Source: JANXQG01 sp963719885
Lineage (GTDB): Bacteria; Planctomycetota; Planctomycetia; Pirellulales; Thermoguttaceae
Length of the DNA: 64,000 bases
Assembly: GCA_963719885.1 (NCBI GenBank)
Contig: CAVRDP010000005.1
Coordinates: forward strand, 62,001 to 126,000
Direction of reading: 5' to 3'
Position numbers and translations under genes: made by a program. Of this stretch, positions 1 to 9,505 are shown one piece after another (position 1 is the stretch's first letter; the number at the start of each line of letters is the position of its first letter). The notes under the pieces were generated by a model, which had not been told where the DNA came from, did not search any database, and worked only from the letters and a program-made list of their open reading frames with translations.

Positions 1-937
1 CCATGAGCGAAGCAGGAAAGGCCGCCATCGCGCAGCCGAGCGTCTTTCCCGCCTCCCGCCAGGAGTGGCCGACGCCTTGCCCGGCGAAATAGTACACGGT
101 TTCCGAGATCCGGCCCGGCATCCCCAAGATCTGCTTGATTGCGGGCGGCGTCCAGAGGATGGCCAGGACGATCGCGGCGATCGACATGGCTTTGGGAAGG
201 CTGCCCGGGCACCATGTACTCATGGTCGGCGGGCGATCGAGGGCCAGCCAGGATCGAAGTCTGGGTGCGAGCGAGAGCAGTGAAAGGATCATCGTCACGG
301 CGAGCACCATCGTATAGCCCACCTGGGTCTGCACGATGAAGGAGGCGGCGAGGGCGGCGGCCGGCAGGCAAGAGACCCGCCCCGTAATGACCGCGGCGCA
401 GAGGAAGACGGTCGCCAGGAAGGGCAGGATCACGACCCAGGGAAGCCAAACACTGGCCAGCCAGGGAATGCCCATGAAGCGCACGTAGCACGTCACCAGC
501 AGTGCCGCCCAGAGCATTGCCGTCCGGCCGCCGCAACGGCGGGCGACGCCCAGCACGCCGCCGATGGCCAGGAGATTGATGGCAATCGCGCCGAGTTGCA
601 GGCCCGCGTATTTGCAGCCGAAAAGCCCGTACCAGGGGGCCAGCAGATAGAAATAGATCGGCCCGAGGTGTTCGGCCAGATTGCCGTGCGTGCGGATGCT
701 GCTCAGTTGCACGTCATGGAGCGCGTGCCAGGTGAACAGTTCGATATTGCCGTCATCGCCACATGCCAGCCTGTCGGGCGGGCCATGGAGCGCGATCGCG
801 CCGGCCGTGAAGATTAAAGGCAGGCCGACGAGGAGCACGAGCCCCACGCATTCGGCCCAGGCCGAACGGCGCCAAGACGGACTGAACTCCAGCGGCTTCC
901 GGCCGACCTCGTTCTCAGTTTTTTCAAACGCCGGCAT
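1..937 (-). CDS. Polytopic membrane protein, glycosyltransferase-C (GT39-like) type, partial
   Basis: The frame is open from an ATG at 937 to the left edge, giving at least 312 codons without a stop, so the 3' end lies outside the window. After a short soluble start the protein has a first membrane segment and then a luminal loop containing DRLACGDDGNIELFTWH. Acidic residues early in that loop, followed by many hydrophobic helices, are the usual layout of polyprenol-phosphate-sugar-dependent glycosyltransferases (GT39/PMT-like). Such proteins sit in the inner membrane and transfer sugars to lipid or protein. The substrate cannot be read. A dispersed repeat at 203-233 is read in frame. The gene points away from the lipoprotein gene at 1083. 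Membrane topology is clear; the enzyme class is inference. Confidence 0.7.
   Translation of the reverse strand, partial: MPAFEKTENEVGRKPLEFSPSWRRSAWAECVGLVLLVGLPLIFTAGAIALHGPPDRLACGDDGNIELFTWHALHDVQLSSIRTHGNLAEHLGPIYFYLLAPWYGLFGCKYAGLQLGAIAINLLAIGGVLGVARRCGGRTAMLWAALLVTCYVRFMGIPWLASVWLPWVVILPFLATVFLCAAVITGRVSCLPAAALAASFIVQTQVGYTMVLAVTMILSLLSLAPRLRSWLALDRPPTMSTWCPGSLPKAMSIAAIVLAILWTPPAIKQILGMPGRISETVYYFAGQGVGHSWREAGKTLGCAMAAFPASLM
203..233. repeat. Dispersed CCATG-TAC-CATGG repeat, copy 1
   Basis: Near-palindromic core CCATGTACTCATGG with flanks gcccgggca and tcggcggg. The same unit recurs at 23193, 25646, 52607 and 63777. Here it lies inside a coding frame of the membrane protein. Confidence 0.75.
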
Positions 938-981
938 GTGATATATTATCGTCAGCGGACGATGGTTTCGCAAGACCGACA

Positions 982-1038
982 GTAGGGTGGGACCAGATCC
1001 CGGGCACCCGCGCGGGTCGGCGAGCGCAGGCCCACCAT
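982..1038 (+). repeat. Half copy of the 123-bp GTAGGGTGGGACCAGATC repeat
   Basis: It starts GTAGGGTGGGACCAGATC and ends GGCCCACCAT, matching the left half of the full elements at 22185-22307 and 48539-48660. The right half is missing. It sits in the divergent gap just upstream of the lipoprotein gene. Confidence 0.7.
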
Positions 1039-1082
1039 GTTCGGCGCGGGTGCAAGTTACCAAAATCCACAAAGGTCGTACC

Positions 1083-1466
1083 ATGAAGTGCAGCAGCAGT
1101 CTGATCGTACTCGCCGCGATGTCGCTCCTGCCGGGCTGCGCGGACACGCCGGACAGCCAACTCAGGAAACTGATCGAGGCACGGGTCGCCGCAGCCCGAG
1201 CGGACGGCATGGAGTACTTGAGCAGGCCCACCATTCAGGTCCACTGCCACCGCACGGGCTCCGACTCGGCACTGGTGATCGTCGAAGACAGCGGGAAAGG
1301 CGACCGCACAGGTCCGTATCAAGGGTGGCGGACTTTCGAAATACACTATGCCTTCCAGAATGGGCAATGGCGATTTACCGGCGGAAAGGTCCGAGGCAAC
1401 TATGACGAGATCCTCAGCGAGCCGGTCCCACGCGAGCTGGAAAAGTATTTTGCCGATCCAAAGTAG
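1083..1466 (+). CDS. Small lipoprotein of unknown function
   Basis: 127 residues. The start at 1083 gives a clean lipoprotein signal: MKCSSSLIVLAAMSLLPGC, with the lipobox LPGC and the modified cysteine at residue 19. Longer starts upstream run through the dispersed repeat at 982-1038 and have no signal peptide. The mature part is about 108 residues, hydrophilic, with aromatic motifs such as GWRTFEIHYAFQNGQWRF, which suggest a compact beta-rich domain exposed at the membrane. No family is recognised. The TAG stop at 1464-1466 lies inside the arm of a palindromic repeat, so the repeat supplies the stop codon. The gene converges on the membrane-protein gene ending at 3296, from which it is separated by an insertion sequence. 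Confidence 0.7.
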   Translation: MKCSSSLIVLAAMSLLPGCADTPDSQLRKLIEARVAAARADGMEYLSRPTIQVHCHRTGSDSALVIVEDSGKGDRTGPYQGWRTFEIHYAFQNGQWRFTGGKVRGNYDEILSEPVPRELEKYFADPK

Positions 1467-1488
1467 CAGGCACACTCCGTGTGGGCCG

Positions 1489-2878
1489 CTAAAAACTTGG
1501 TGTAGTGAATGTTTGGGTTTTCGGACTGTTTTTGTTCCATTGGAAGGCGAGCGCCTGTTGGGCGGGGATCGTTAAGCCGAGGTTTTCGCGGATCCACTTT
1601 CCCACGGCGGCAACAGGAACCGATGCCAGTGCATTTTGTATTGTGGCCGAAGTTTTCCGCAGAACCGCAGCTCCGATGTTCAGCAGCGATCCCGTCATGC
1701 CTCCCTTGCTGTGTGTTCCTTGAATACGCTTGTACTTGCCCAAGAGCGACTCCAAAACCTCGCTGCTACCCAACAAATGCTGTCCTTTTTTGAGGCCCTT
1801 GGCTTGTTCCTCGAGAAACTCCACAATCGCTGCTCGCAGGCGGCGACCGCCCGGCGTTCGCGTCAGGGGGAGCAATCGCGTTTTCAATTCCTTCGCGGCG
1901 TGACGATGATACCCTTTCCTGCGGACATAGCCTATCGCTTGCTCTGGCGATGGCCAGCAGTTCCGCCCAAGCGGCCAAAGCCGAGCGGTACTCGCAGAGC
2001 CACCCCAGTTTCTGTTGCAGTTTTTTGCGGTCTATCGTCCGCGCGAGAATGTCGTGCGGGTCGTCCAGATAGGCCAACGCGCGACATCCCCAATCGACCA
2101 GCGTGTCCAAGTTCATATAACGTGCCTTGGTCCGCAAGCTGGGCGGAACCAGAAACGCCAGATCCGTCAGCGTGGTCTGCAACTTCGTGCGGTTGGTGCG
2201 GGTGACGAAGGATTGCCACGTAGCGTCGTCGTGGAGTTCCCTCTTGAGAAATATCGCCACTTTGTGCTTGATGTCGAAGGCGTGCGGCACACGGTGCGCC
2301 GCGGCCGATTGTTCGCGGAACAACGCCATGCCGCTTTTCAACTCCGCACCTTCATCGCTGAGAACCGCCACGGGCACGACGCCCATCTCCTGACGCGTCG
2401 CTTGCAGTTGCTCCGCCACCGCGGCCGCGGTGGACTGCTCCATGGGAACCAGTCTCAGCAGCGACAAATCTTCGTGTTCCAACGGCGCTTCTTTCTGACG
2501 CCACGTCGAAAGCCGAACGCCGACGATCACCAGGCACTTGTGCGGTCCCAACTGTACCGTGTGATCCATGATCCACACCCAGTCCTTGGCCGCCTCTTTT
2601 TTCCGCAGCAGTTCGTAAAGTCCCAGCCGCATCAGCCACATGCGGCCCGAATTGGCGCAAGGCACCCGCGGCAAGCAAGGAATGTACGGCGCCACCAGTT
2701 GCAGCACGCCCGCTGCGGCACGCTGACTTGTGGCGGCCTTCAACACCAAGTCCGCGAACAGCGATATCAGGGAAGCACCGAACTGATGCCCGGCCACCGG
2801 CGTCACGTTCATGGCCGCCGGCGCGGTGCTCGCGGGTGCAGGGGAAGGCTCAGGTTTCTTTTTGTTTGCGGTCATCAT
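1489..2878 (-). CDS. Putative DDE-type transposase (frameshifted)
   Basis: Reads from an ATG at 2878 in one frame to about 1930, then continues in another frame to the stop at 1489. The join is shown by GYVRRKGYHRHAAKELKTR being readable only after a one-base shift. Total length is about 460 residues. Candidate catalytic acidic residues are in WIMDHTVQLGPHK and VLSDEGAELKSG, followed by a basic stretch HAFDIKHKVAIFLKREL. I do not recognise the IS family. The start overlaps the end of the upstream small gene by 29 bases, suggesting translational coupling. The shift may be a sequencing indel or a real inactivation; the perfect ends and target duplication suggest a recent insertion. Confidence 0.7.
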
Positions 2879-3113
2879 TCACGACTGCGCTGCCACGCTG
2901 GGCCTGGGCTTGCGCTTTCTCTTTCCAATTCCGGCGACTGGCCTCCAATTCAGCAACACGCTTCTCCAGTCGCCGGATGTGCTGCTTGCGCTTCAGGGCC
3001 TTGGTCTTCCACCGATCACGGCTCTTCTCGAAGAACTCACGCAACTTGTAGGCTGGACTCGAATATGCATTGTCTTCCCTGACGGCTTCCATGAACAACT
3101 CCTTTGTGCTCAC
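2850..3113 (-). CDS. Small coiled-coil protein encoded in the insertion sequence
   Basis: 87 residues, starting at an ATG at 3113 about 77 bases inside the right end of the element. The middle is a predicted coiled coil of charged heptads (KRKQHIRRLEKRVAELEASR). The last 29 bases overlap the start of the transposase gene in a different frame. In two-gene insertion sequences a short first product of this kind usually binds the ends or multimerises with the transposase; that role is inferred from position only. Confidence 0.6.
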   Translation of the reverse strand: MSTKELFMEAVREDNAYSSPAYKLREFFEKSRDRWKTKALKRKQHIRRLEKRVAELEASRRNWKEKAQAQAQRGSAVVNDDRKQKET

Positions 3114-3295
3114 AAAAACCGTAGAAGAACAAAAATCGCCCTAACAACCAAGACCAGTTTTTTGTAATTTTTGCCCTGTTTTTAGTGGCCCACACTCCGT
3201 GTGCCGTCCGCCCGAGGCCAATGGACTCGAAAGCCGTGCGGTGATAACATACCGGCGTTTTCGCCACATTGCGGACGGCACACGGAGTGTGCCTG

Positions 3296-4971
3296 CTACT
3301 TTACGACGATCAGGCGATAGCGCCCGTCTTCATCGGCGACGACATAATCGACCTTGATCCCATCCTGTCGGATGACAGCGCAAGCAGCTTCGGCCGACGG
3401 GGCCTGGGCCAGCCGAATCAAATGTTCCTCGTCGCCGCCGGTCTGCAAGTAGGACCGCAAGAGGAACCTGGTGCCGGTATAGGGCGTCACTTGGGCAATA
3501 TGGATCCGCGGCGAGAAGACGTAAAACACGGACTCGGGCTGCCTTGCGCGGACGCTTTCGATCATTGCCGCGATCTCCTTGACACCCGGGTCGATCGCGT
3601 ACTGGAGCCTCAGGGCGTAGCGGCTGTAGCTATAGAGGTTTCTGCCGATCCCCACCGCCAGAAGGCACGCCATGGCAACTGCCAGCACTCGGGCCAGGCG
3701 CGACCTGGCGCTCATTTCCCAAAGAGTTCGCAGACCTTGTACGGCCAGGATCGCCAGCAACGGGCTTGTGTAGGTAATGAAGCGATAAGGATGGTTGTTG
3801 TATCCGCAAGCGTGGTTAAAAACCGTCATCAGGATTGCCAGTCCGATCGCTCGATAGAGCCAGCGGGCCGCCGGCGCTGGAGAGCGCAATATGGCGACCG
3901 CGGCAAGGACGAGCATGGGGAAATAGGCGCCCAAGTAGATGCCGGCCGGAATCGCCAAGTCTTTTGCCCGGTACTTCTCGTGATAGAACAGCGGCTCGCC
4001 GCCCCAGCGGTGGACCACGTAGAGGTTCCAGGCACAATAGAGCAGGACCGGGACCAGCGAAGCGGCCAAGAGCAGGAACCACTTCTTTTGACGCGAGTGC
4101 CAAAAGAAGAAAAGCCCCGCCGCGGCGCCCATCGCCAGTACAGTGGTCATCGGCGGACGAAAGTCAGTGACCGCCAGCAGGCAACCGTAGGCGATTGCCA
4201 CTGGCACACCCACGCAGACCAGCCGACGGAGCGGTACGTCTCCCTCGGCGATCGTGCGGGCGGCCAGCACCAGGCGCAAATCGTGAGAATCAAGATCGCC
4301 GTCAAGAGGTGGACGTTGAAGGCAACCGCCGCCGCGAGCAGCATTGCCGCGGACCAGCGGCGTCTGGTGGCCGGCCGCTCGTCCATGCCGGCCTTCAGGA
4401 AGCAGAAGAGCGTGAAATAGCCCAGCAGCAGCCCGACGTTGTCCATGTAGAACGTGCTCAGTTGACGCAACAGATCGAGGACGATGGCATGATTGCCGTA
4501 GAAAATGATGCGGTCCGTTCCCGTAAAGAGGAATTCCAGGCTGCCGAAAAGGAAGGCCAAAAGGGTGGCCGCCAGGGCCGCTGCCCGGCTACCCGTCAGG
4601 AACTTGGCAAGGTGATAGATGACGGCGAACAGTGCGGGCGGCACGAAGAGTTGGAGCACGTTGGCCAGCGTCCACGGCTCGATACGGAGGAGGCCCGCCA
4701 ACCAACCGAGGGCCCAGTACGAAACGAACTGGTAGAAGATCGGCTCTTGCCGGGAGAAGGGGTCGTAGAAGTTGATGCCGTAGGTCTGAAAGGCCTTGGC
4801 CATCGACATCGAGAGCAAACGGTTGTAGTAGTATTCGCCCGACTCGAAGGCAAACGTCCCGTAGCGAAGATAGGCCGCCAAGTTGCCGGCCAGCAGGAAG
4901 GTGATGAAGAGCAGAGAGAGCCAGAAGAGCCAAAGGAAAGCACGCCCGTTCGGGACTGAATTACGTTGCAT
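3296..4971 (-). CDS. Polytopic membrane protein, glycosyltransferase-C type (frameshifted)
   Basis: About 558 codons. I chose the ATG at 4971 (MQRNSVPNGRAF), which leads straight into the first membrane segment; starts further upstream read through an AT-rich gap. The N-terminal half (to about 4285) and the C-terminal half (to 3296) are in different frames. The shift lies near 4270-4295, where ILIL is followed by RLVLAARTIAEGD only in the second frame. There are roughly ten hydrophobic helices and a C-terminal soluble domain (residues about 440 onward) ending in VVADEDGRYRLIVVK. The shape matches GT39-like membrane glycosyltransferases, as does the neighbour at 1-937. The stop codon lies in the repeat arm at 3271-3302. 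Divergent from the chorismatase-like gene. Confidence 0.65.
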
Positions 4972-5041
4972 GGCAGCACACGCGAGGCTCTGAAGCATCG
5001 GAAAACAATATGATACCACGAAAAAATATTTGAGGCCCTTC

Positions 5042-5072
5042 CTGACAGCTCTGGGGTTAAGTAAGATATAAT
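5042..5072 (+). promoter_or_regulatory. Candidate sigma-70-type promoter
   Basis: A perfect -10 hexamer TATAAT at 5067-5072 is preceded by CTGACA at 5042-5047 with a 19-base spacer. It lies in the divergent gap 77 bases upstream of the ATG at 5149. The spacer is longer than the ideal 17 bases. Confidence 0.35.
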
Positions 5073-5148
5073 AAGTTGCCTGCGCACCGCGAGAGCCCCC
5101 CATCCTGCCTTCTTGCACAGTCCTGCCTTCTCACAGAAGGGATTGACC

Positions 5149-6372
5149 ATGGCCGACCATACCATCCGCAAGATTTCACACTCTGGAGTGGGGTACTCGG
5201 TTGTCGACTTGAACGACGTCCGGCATGTCTTCGCCGCAGCCACGCCCTTGGCCGGCGCGACCTTTGACCAGCAGGCTGACGACGCCCTGCGAACGATCGA
5301 GGCCGTAATCGGCGAAGAGGGCACGCGGGGGTCGATCGTGTATCAGGCCGTTTTCTTGGCCGATATGTCGCATCTCGCCCGGTGCCAGCAGATCATGCGT
5401 GACTTTTACGGTCGCGAACTCCCGGCGACCAGCTATATTCCCCAGCCGCCGTGTGGCGGAAAGCTGCTGGCGGTCGAGGCTTTGGGCGTAGGACAGGGCC
5501 TTGGAGAGGTGGCAATCGAGCGGGTCAGCGACGAATTGGTTATCGCCCGCCATAACGGTATCGCCTGGGTGCATTGCACGAAAACCGTGCCGCAAGTCGA
5601 GGGCAGGTCCGTTTACGATGGAAGTCTGGGCGCTATGGAGGCAGTGTGCAGAGGTTTCGGCAGGGTCGGTGTCCGATTCGATCAGGTCATCCGCACATGG
5701 ATCTACCTGGGTGGGATCGTCGACAACGACGGGCCGGTGCAGCGCTACAAGGAACTCAACCGCGCAAGGACCGACTTCTTCCGCGACATTCATTTCCTCA
5801 ACGGCCGTGCGCCCGCCGGACTACAGCGGCGGGTTTTTCCGGCGAGTACGGGTATCGGTACGGCCGGCCGCGGCATCGTGCTCAGCGCCATCGCTTTGGT
5901 TTCCGATCGCAACGACATCCGGGCCGTGCCGCTGGAAAATCCGCGGCAGACAGCGGCTTATGACTACGCGACTGCCTACAGCCCCCAGAGTCCCAAGTTT
6001 TCTCGGGGAATGGTTCTATCGTGCGGCACCTATACGACGATTTTCATTTCCGGCACGGCGAGCATCACCCATTCGCAGACCCGCCACGTGGGCGACGCGG
6101 CCAAGCAGACTGAAGAGACGCTGGACAACATCGCCGCCCTGATCGCGGAAGAAAACCTGGCCCAGCACGGTTTGCCTGGCTTGGGCACGTCGCTTGCCAG
6201 CCTGGGGTTCGCCCGCGTCTATATTAAGCGGCCGGAAGATTATTCGGCGGTTCGCGCGATTTGCGAGAAACGCTTGGGAATGTTACCGACGATTTATGCG
6301 ATTGCCGATGTTTGCCGACCCGAGTTATTGGTCGAAATCGAGGGCGTGGCGTTTTCGCATTTGGAACAATAG
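5149..6372 (+). CDS. Chorismatase-like protein (FkbO/Hyg5/XanB2 family, RidA-type fold)
   Basis: 407 residues from an ATG at 5149, with a purine-rich ribosome site (AGAAGG) seven bases upstream. The middle contains YKELNRARTDFFRDIHF and the C-terminal part FISGTASITHSQTRHVGD, followed by AAKQTEETLDNIAALI. These blocks resemble the chorismate-hydrolysing enzymes FkbO and Hyg5, which are built from RidA-like domains and release pyruvate to give a dihydroxycyclohexadiene or hydroxybenzoate product. Which product type this one makes cannot be decided without aligning active-site residues. The stop is two bases before the start of the DUF1549 gene, but the two functions have no obvious link. Soluble, no signal peptide. 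Family assignment is from recalled motifs. Confidence 0.65.
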   Translation: MADHTIRKISHSGVGYSVVDLNDVRHVFAAATPLAGATFDQQADDALRTIEAVIGEEGTRGSIVYQAVFLADMSHLARCQQIMRDFYGRELPATSYIPQPPCGGKLLAVEALGVGQGLGEVAIERVSDELVIARHNGIAWVHCTKTVPQVEGRSVYDGSLGAMEAVCRGFGRVGVRFDQVIRTWIYLGGIVDNDGPVQRYKELNRARTDFFRDIHFLNGRAPAGLQRRVFPASTGIGTAGRGIVLSAIALVSDRNDIRAVPLENPRQTAAYDYATAYSPQSPKFSRGMVLSCGTYTTIFISGTASITHSQTRHVGDAAKQTEETLDNIAALIAEENLAQHGLPGLGTSLASLGFARVYIKRPEDYSAVRAICEKRLGMLPTIYAIADVCRPELLVEIEGVAFSHLEQ

Positions 6373-6374
6373 AG

Positions 6375-7985
6375 ATGTCCGTATCGTTTGCCGCGGTTCT
6401 TCTGACTTCCGTGCTCGGCGCCGATCCGGCCCCGGTCGCGCCCGTCCGCCCGTTCGAGAGTCCCGCCAACTTGGCCCCTGCGGGCAAGATCGACGAACTG
6501 GTATTCGCCCGTTTGAAGAAGCTGGGGTTGCAACCGTCACCGCTTTGTTCCGACGCGGTTTTCCTGCGCCGCGTGTACCTCGACGTCATCGGCACGCTGC
6601 CGACCGCGGCGGAGGCCCGGGATTTTCTGCTCGATCGCAATCCCGACAAGCGGCGGGCATTGATCGACCGCTTGCTGGAGCGCGATGAATTGGCCGACTA
6701 CTGGGCCATGAAGTGGAGCGATCTGCTGCGAATCAAGGCCGAATTCCCCATCAATCTTTGGCCCAACGCGGCCCAGGCCTATTACCATTGGATCCGCACT
6801 TCGATCCGCGAGAACAAGCCCTACGACCGCTTCGCACGGGAGTTGCTGACTTCCAGCGGCAGCAATTTCCGCGTGCCGCCGGTGAACTTCTATCGTGCCA
6901 TCCAGAGCCGGCAGCCTGCGGCCATCGCCCAGGCCGTGGCCTTGGCGCTGATGGGCGTGCGGACGGAGAAGTGGCCCAAAGAACGCCTGGCCGGCATGTC
7001 GGTTTTCTTCTCGAAGATCGGCTACAAATCGACGGCGGAGTGGAAAGAGGAGATCGTTTTCTTCGATCCGACCATCACGCCCGGCAAAGATGCGGATAAG
7101 AGCGCCGCTGCCACAACCGCGGTGCCCGTCTTTCCCGACGGCACTGCCGCCCGCATTCCGGCGGACCGCGATCCCCGCGAGGTTTTCGCCGATTGGCTGA
7201 TCGACGCCAAGAATCCCTGGTTCGCCCGCAACATCGTCAATCGCACGTGGTACTGGCTCGTCGGTCGCGGCATCATTCACGAACCCGACGACATTCGTCC
7301 GGGCAACCCGGCGAGCAACCCCGCGTTGCTGGCCTGCCTGGAACGCGAATTGGTCGCTTCGCACTACGACCTGAAGCACATCTTTCGTTTGATCCTGAAT
7401 TCGAAGACCTATCAGCTTTCCTCGTTGGGCCGTGGCAACAGGCCGGAGGCCGAGGCGAACTTCGCCTTCTATCCCCTCCGCCGCCTGGAGGCCGAAGTGT
7501 TGATCGATGCCATCTGCCAGGTCACCGGCACGACGGAGAAGTATTCCAGCGCGATTCCGGAGCCGTACACGTTCTTGCCGGAGGGACATCGTTCGATCGC
7601 CCTGCCCGACGGTAGCATTACCAGCCCGTTCCTGGAAGAATTCGGCCGGCCGCCGCGCGATACGGGCCTGGAATCGGAGCGGAACAACCGCATCAGCGCG
7701 GCGCAGCGGCTGCACATGTTGAATTCGACGCACATTCAGCGGAAACTGGAGCAAAGTCCGAAGATTCAAGGACTGCTGGCGGCTGGACAGCGGGCACCAT
7801 CTACCGATGGTCGGAGGCAGGTGGTAGGGATCTTGTATCTGACCATCCTCTCGCGTTTCCCCACCGAGGAAGAGTTGAAAATTGCCCTGCAGAGCATGGA
7901 TGCAAACAAGAAGGCCCGTCGCGAGGCCGTCATCGATCTCGCCTGGGCCCTGATCAACAGCGCGGAGTTCATGTATCGGCATTAA
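6375..7985 (+). CDS. DUF1549/DUF1553 domain secreted protein
   Basis: 536 residues. The start at 6375 follows the previous stop by two bases and gives a short hydrophobic leader (SFAAVLLTSVLGA). DUF1549 covers about residues 35-215 (FLRRVYLDVIGTLPTAAEAR, then WAMKWSDLLRI). DUF1553 covers about residues 255-530 (FADWLIDAKNPWFARNIVNR, then YDLKHIFRLILNSKTYQLSS). This pair of domains is characteristic of Planctomycetes and usually sits beside a DUF1501 protein, as it does here. Many family members also carry an N-terminal cytochrome-type domain and a central carbohydrate-binding domain; this one has neither CxxCH nor an obvious insert, so it is a short form. The function of the family is unknown. 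Confidence 0.9.
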   Translation: MSVSFAAVLLTSVLGADPAPVAPVRPFESPANLAPAGKIDELVFARLKKLGLQPSPLCSDAVFLRRVYLDVIGTLPTAAEARDFLLDRNPDKRRALIDRLLERDELADYWAMKWSDLLRIKAEFPINLWPNAAQAYYHWIRTSIRENKPYDRFARELLTSSGSNFRVPPVNFYRAIQSRQPAAIAQAVALALMGVRTEKWPKERLAGMSVFFSKIGYKSTAEWKEEIVFFDPTITPGKDADKSAAATTAVPVFPDGTAARIPADRDPREVFADWLIDAKNPWFARNIVNRTWYWLVGRGIIHEPDDIRPGNPASNPALLACLERELVASHYDLKHIFRLILNSKTYQLSSLGRGNRPEAEANFAFYPLRRLEAEVLIDAICQVTGTTEKYSSAIPEPYTFLPEGHRSIALPDGSITSPFLEEFGRPPRDTGLESERNNRISAAQRLHMLNSTHIQRKLEQSPKIQGLLAAGQRAPSTDGRRQVVGILYLTILSRFPTEEELKIALQSMDANKKARREAVIDLAWALINSAEFMYRH

Positions 7986-8063
7986 TGTTTCGACCCAACC
8001 TAGGAACGTCCCCACCGACCCCGTGTCGGTGGTGGCGGTCACGGATTTAAGAAAGGCAAAACC

Positions 8064-9422
8064 ATGAGCAATACGGATGAATCGACGACCAGCGGCGCAG
8101 CGATTTCGCGTCGCGAGGCGGCTTGCCGGATGTTAGGTGGCGCCGCCGGCCTGGTGATCGGCAACCAGTTTGGCCTCTCAAACCTGGCCGCGGAACAAAC
8201 GCCCAGTCCCAAGGCCAAAGCCAAAGCCGTAATCCAAATTTGGATGTGGGGCGGGCCGCCGCACACCGATACCTTCGACCCCAAACCGGCCGCCGGCCGC
8301 GACTATTGCGGGCCGTTCGACAAACCCATCGCCACCAACGTCGAGGGCATCCGCATCAACGAGTTGCTGCCCAATCTGGCCAAGCAGGCCGACAAGTATT
8401 CCATCATCCGCAGTATGACGCACGGCATCTTCGCCCACGAAACGGCCTCCTACGCCACGCAGACGGGCCGCCTGCCGGGCGATCGGCAGGTCTATCCGGG
8501 AACCGGGGCGGTGGTTTCGCTCTTCCGCGGATACGACGCCGGCTACAAGGGGCTGGTGCCGCCGTACATCGTCCTCACCGAACTGCAAGGGCGTTTCTCC
8601 GAGGCCGGCTTCCTGGGCATCCGCTACAAGCCCTTCGCCACCGGCGGCGACCCGTCCCAGAAGCGCTTCGCCGTGGAAGGCGTCGTCGTGCAGGGCATCT
8701 CCGACGAGCGGCAAAAAAAACGCCGTGAACTGCTCGAAGAACTCAACTCGCTCGAGCATGCCGCCGCGAATGACCCGCGGCTGGCGAGCCTGCAGGAGTC
8801 CGAAAAGCAGGCCTACGACCTGATTCTCGGCGACGCCGGAAAAGTCTTCGACCTGGCGCAGGAAAAGGACGAGCTTCGCGATCGTTACGGCCGGAACAAG
8901 TTCGGGCAATCCTGCCTGATGGCCCGGCGACTCGTCGAGCGCGGCGTGCCCTACATCACGATCAATTACCCTGGTTGGGATACGCACAAGGAAAATTTCC
9001 AAATCATGCGGCGGAAGCTGCCCGAGATGGATAAAGGCCTGTCCAGCCTGTTGCAGGACCTTTCCGACCGCGGCCTGTTGGAGAGCACGATCGTCTGGTG
9101 GACCGGCGAGTTCGGCCGCAAGCCCAAAGTGGATTGGGATGCCCCCTGGAACGGCGGACGCAACCACTGGGGCAAGGCATTTTCGACGGTCCTGGCGGGC
9201 GGCGGATTCAAGGGCGGGCAGGTCGTCGGCGCTTCCGACGCCAAGGGCGAGGAAGTCAAGGACCGGCCCGTCTATCCCTGCGATGTCATCGGCAGCATGT
9301 ACGAACAGTTGGGCATCGACACCGAAGCCCGGTTGCCGCATCCGCTTGGACTTGTCGCCCGCGTGAGCCCCTCGGCCGCTGACGGCGTGCCCTCCAGCGG
9401 CCGATTGAAAGAGATCATGTGA
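8064..9422 (+). CDS. DUF1501 domain protein (sulfatase/phosphatase-fold), Tat-like leader
   Basis: 452 residues starting at 8064. The N-terminus has a twin arginine in SRREAACRMLGGAAGLVIG, which fits export by the Tat system. The body begins with IQIWMWGGPPHTDTFDPKP and continues through MTHGIFAHETASYATQTG and GWDTHKENF to WWTGEFGRKPKV, the usual DUF1501 landmarks. The family is related to the alkaline-phosphatase/sulfatase fold, but no activity is established. It lies 78 bases after the DUF1549/DUF1553 gene on the same strand. This gene pair recurs throughout Planctomycetes and the two are probably expressed and exported together. Confidence 0.92.
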   Translation: MSNTDESTTSGAAISRREAACRMLGGAAGLVIGNQFGLSNLAAEQTPSPKAKAKAVIQIWMWGGPPHTDTFDPKPAAGRDYCGPFDKPIATNVEGIRINELLPNLAKQADKYSIIRSMTHGIFAHETASYATQTGRLPGDRQVYPGTGAVVSLFRGYDAGYKGLVPPYIVLTELQGRFSEAGFLGIRYKPFATGGDPSQKRFAVEGVVVQGISDERQKKRRELLEELNSLEHAAANDPRLASLQESEKQAYDLILGDAGKVFDLAQEKDELRDRYGRNKFGQSCLMARRLVERGVPYITINYPGWDTHKENFQIMRRKLPEMDKGLSSLLQDLSDRGLLESTIVWWTGEFGRKPKVDWDAPWNGGRNHWGKAFSTVLAGGGFKGGQVVGASDAKGEEVKDRPVYPCDVIGSMYEQLGIDTEARLPHPLGLVARVSPSAADGVPSSGRLKEIM

Positions 9423-9505
9423 TGCCAACACGCCACCCGGATGACCTCTTGCTCGTGCAAAGCTCCACAGTAGAATATCATGGAACCACTGAAAAGGAGG
9501 AGAAT

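Larger units (their letters stand above)
1484..3190 (-). mobile_element. Two-gene insertion sequence, 1707 bp, family not recognised
   Basis: Ends are imperfect inverted repeats: GGCCGCTAAAAAC at 1484-1496 and GGCCACTAAAAAC read inward from 3190 (12 of 13 match). Both sides are flanked by CACACTCCGTGTG (1471-1483 and 3191-3203), a 13-bp direct repeat that occurs once in the uninterrupted target at 37499-37595, so it is a target duplication. It carries a short coiled-coil gene and an overlapping transposase gene on the minus strand. The transposase is frameshifted. Confidence 0.85.
1460..3302. repeat. Palindromic AGTAGCAGGCACACTCCG element, split by an insertion sequence
   Basis: The left arm is at 1460-1483 and its continuation at 3191-3212. 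The right arm at 3271-3302 is its reverse complement. Removing 1484-3190 and one copy of the 13-bp duplication restores a palindrome of the same design as the intact copy at 37499-37595. Both flanking convergent genes stop inside the arms: TAG at 1464-1466 on the plus strand and at 3296-3298 on the minus strand. Confidence 0.85.
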
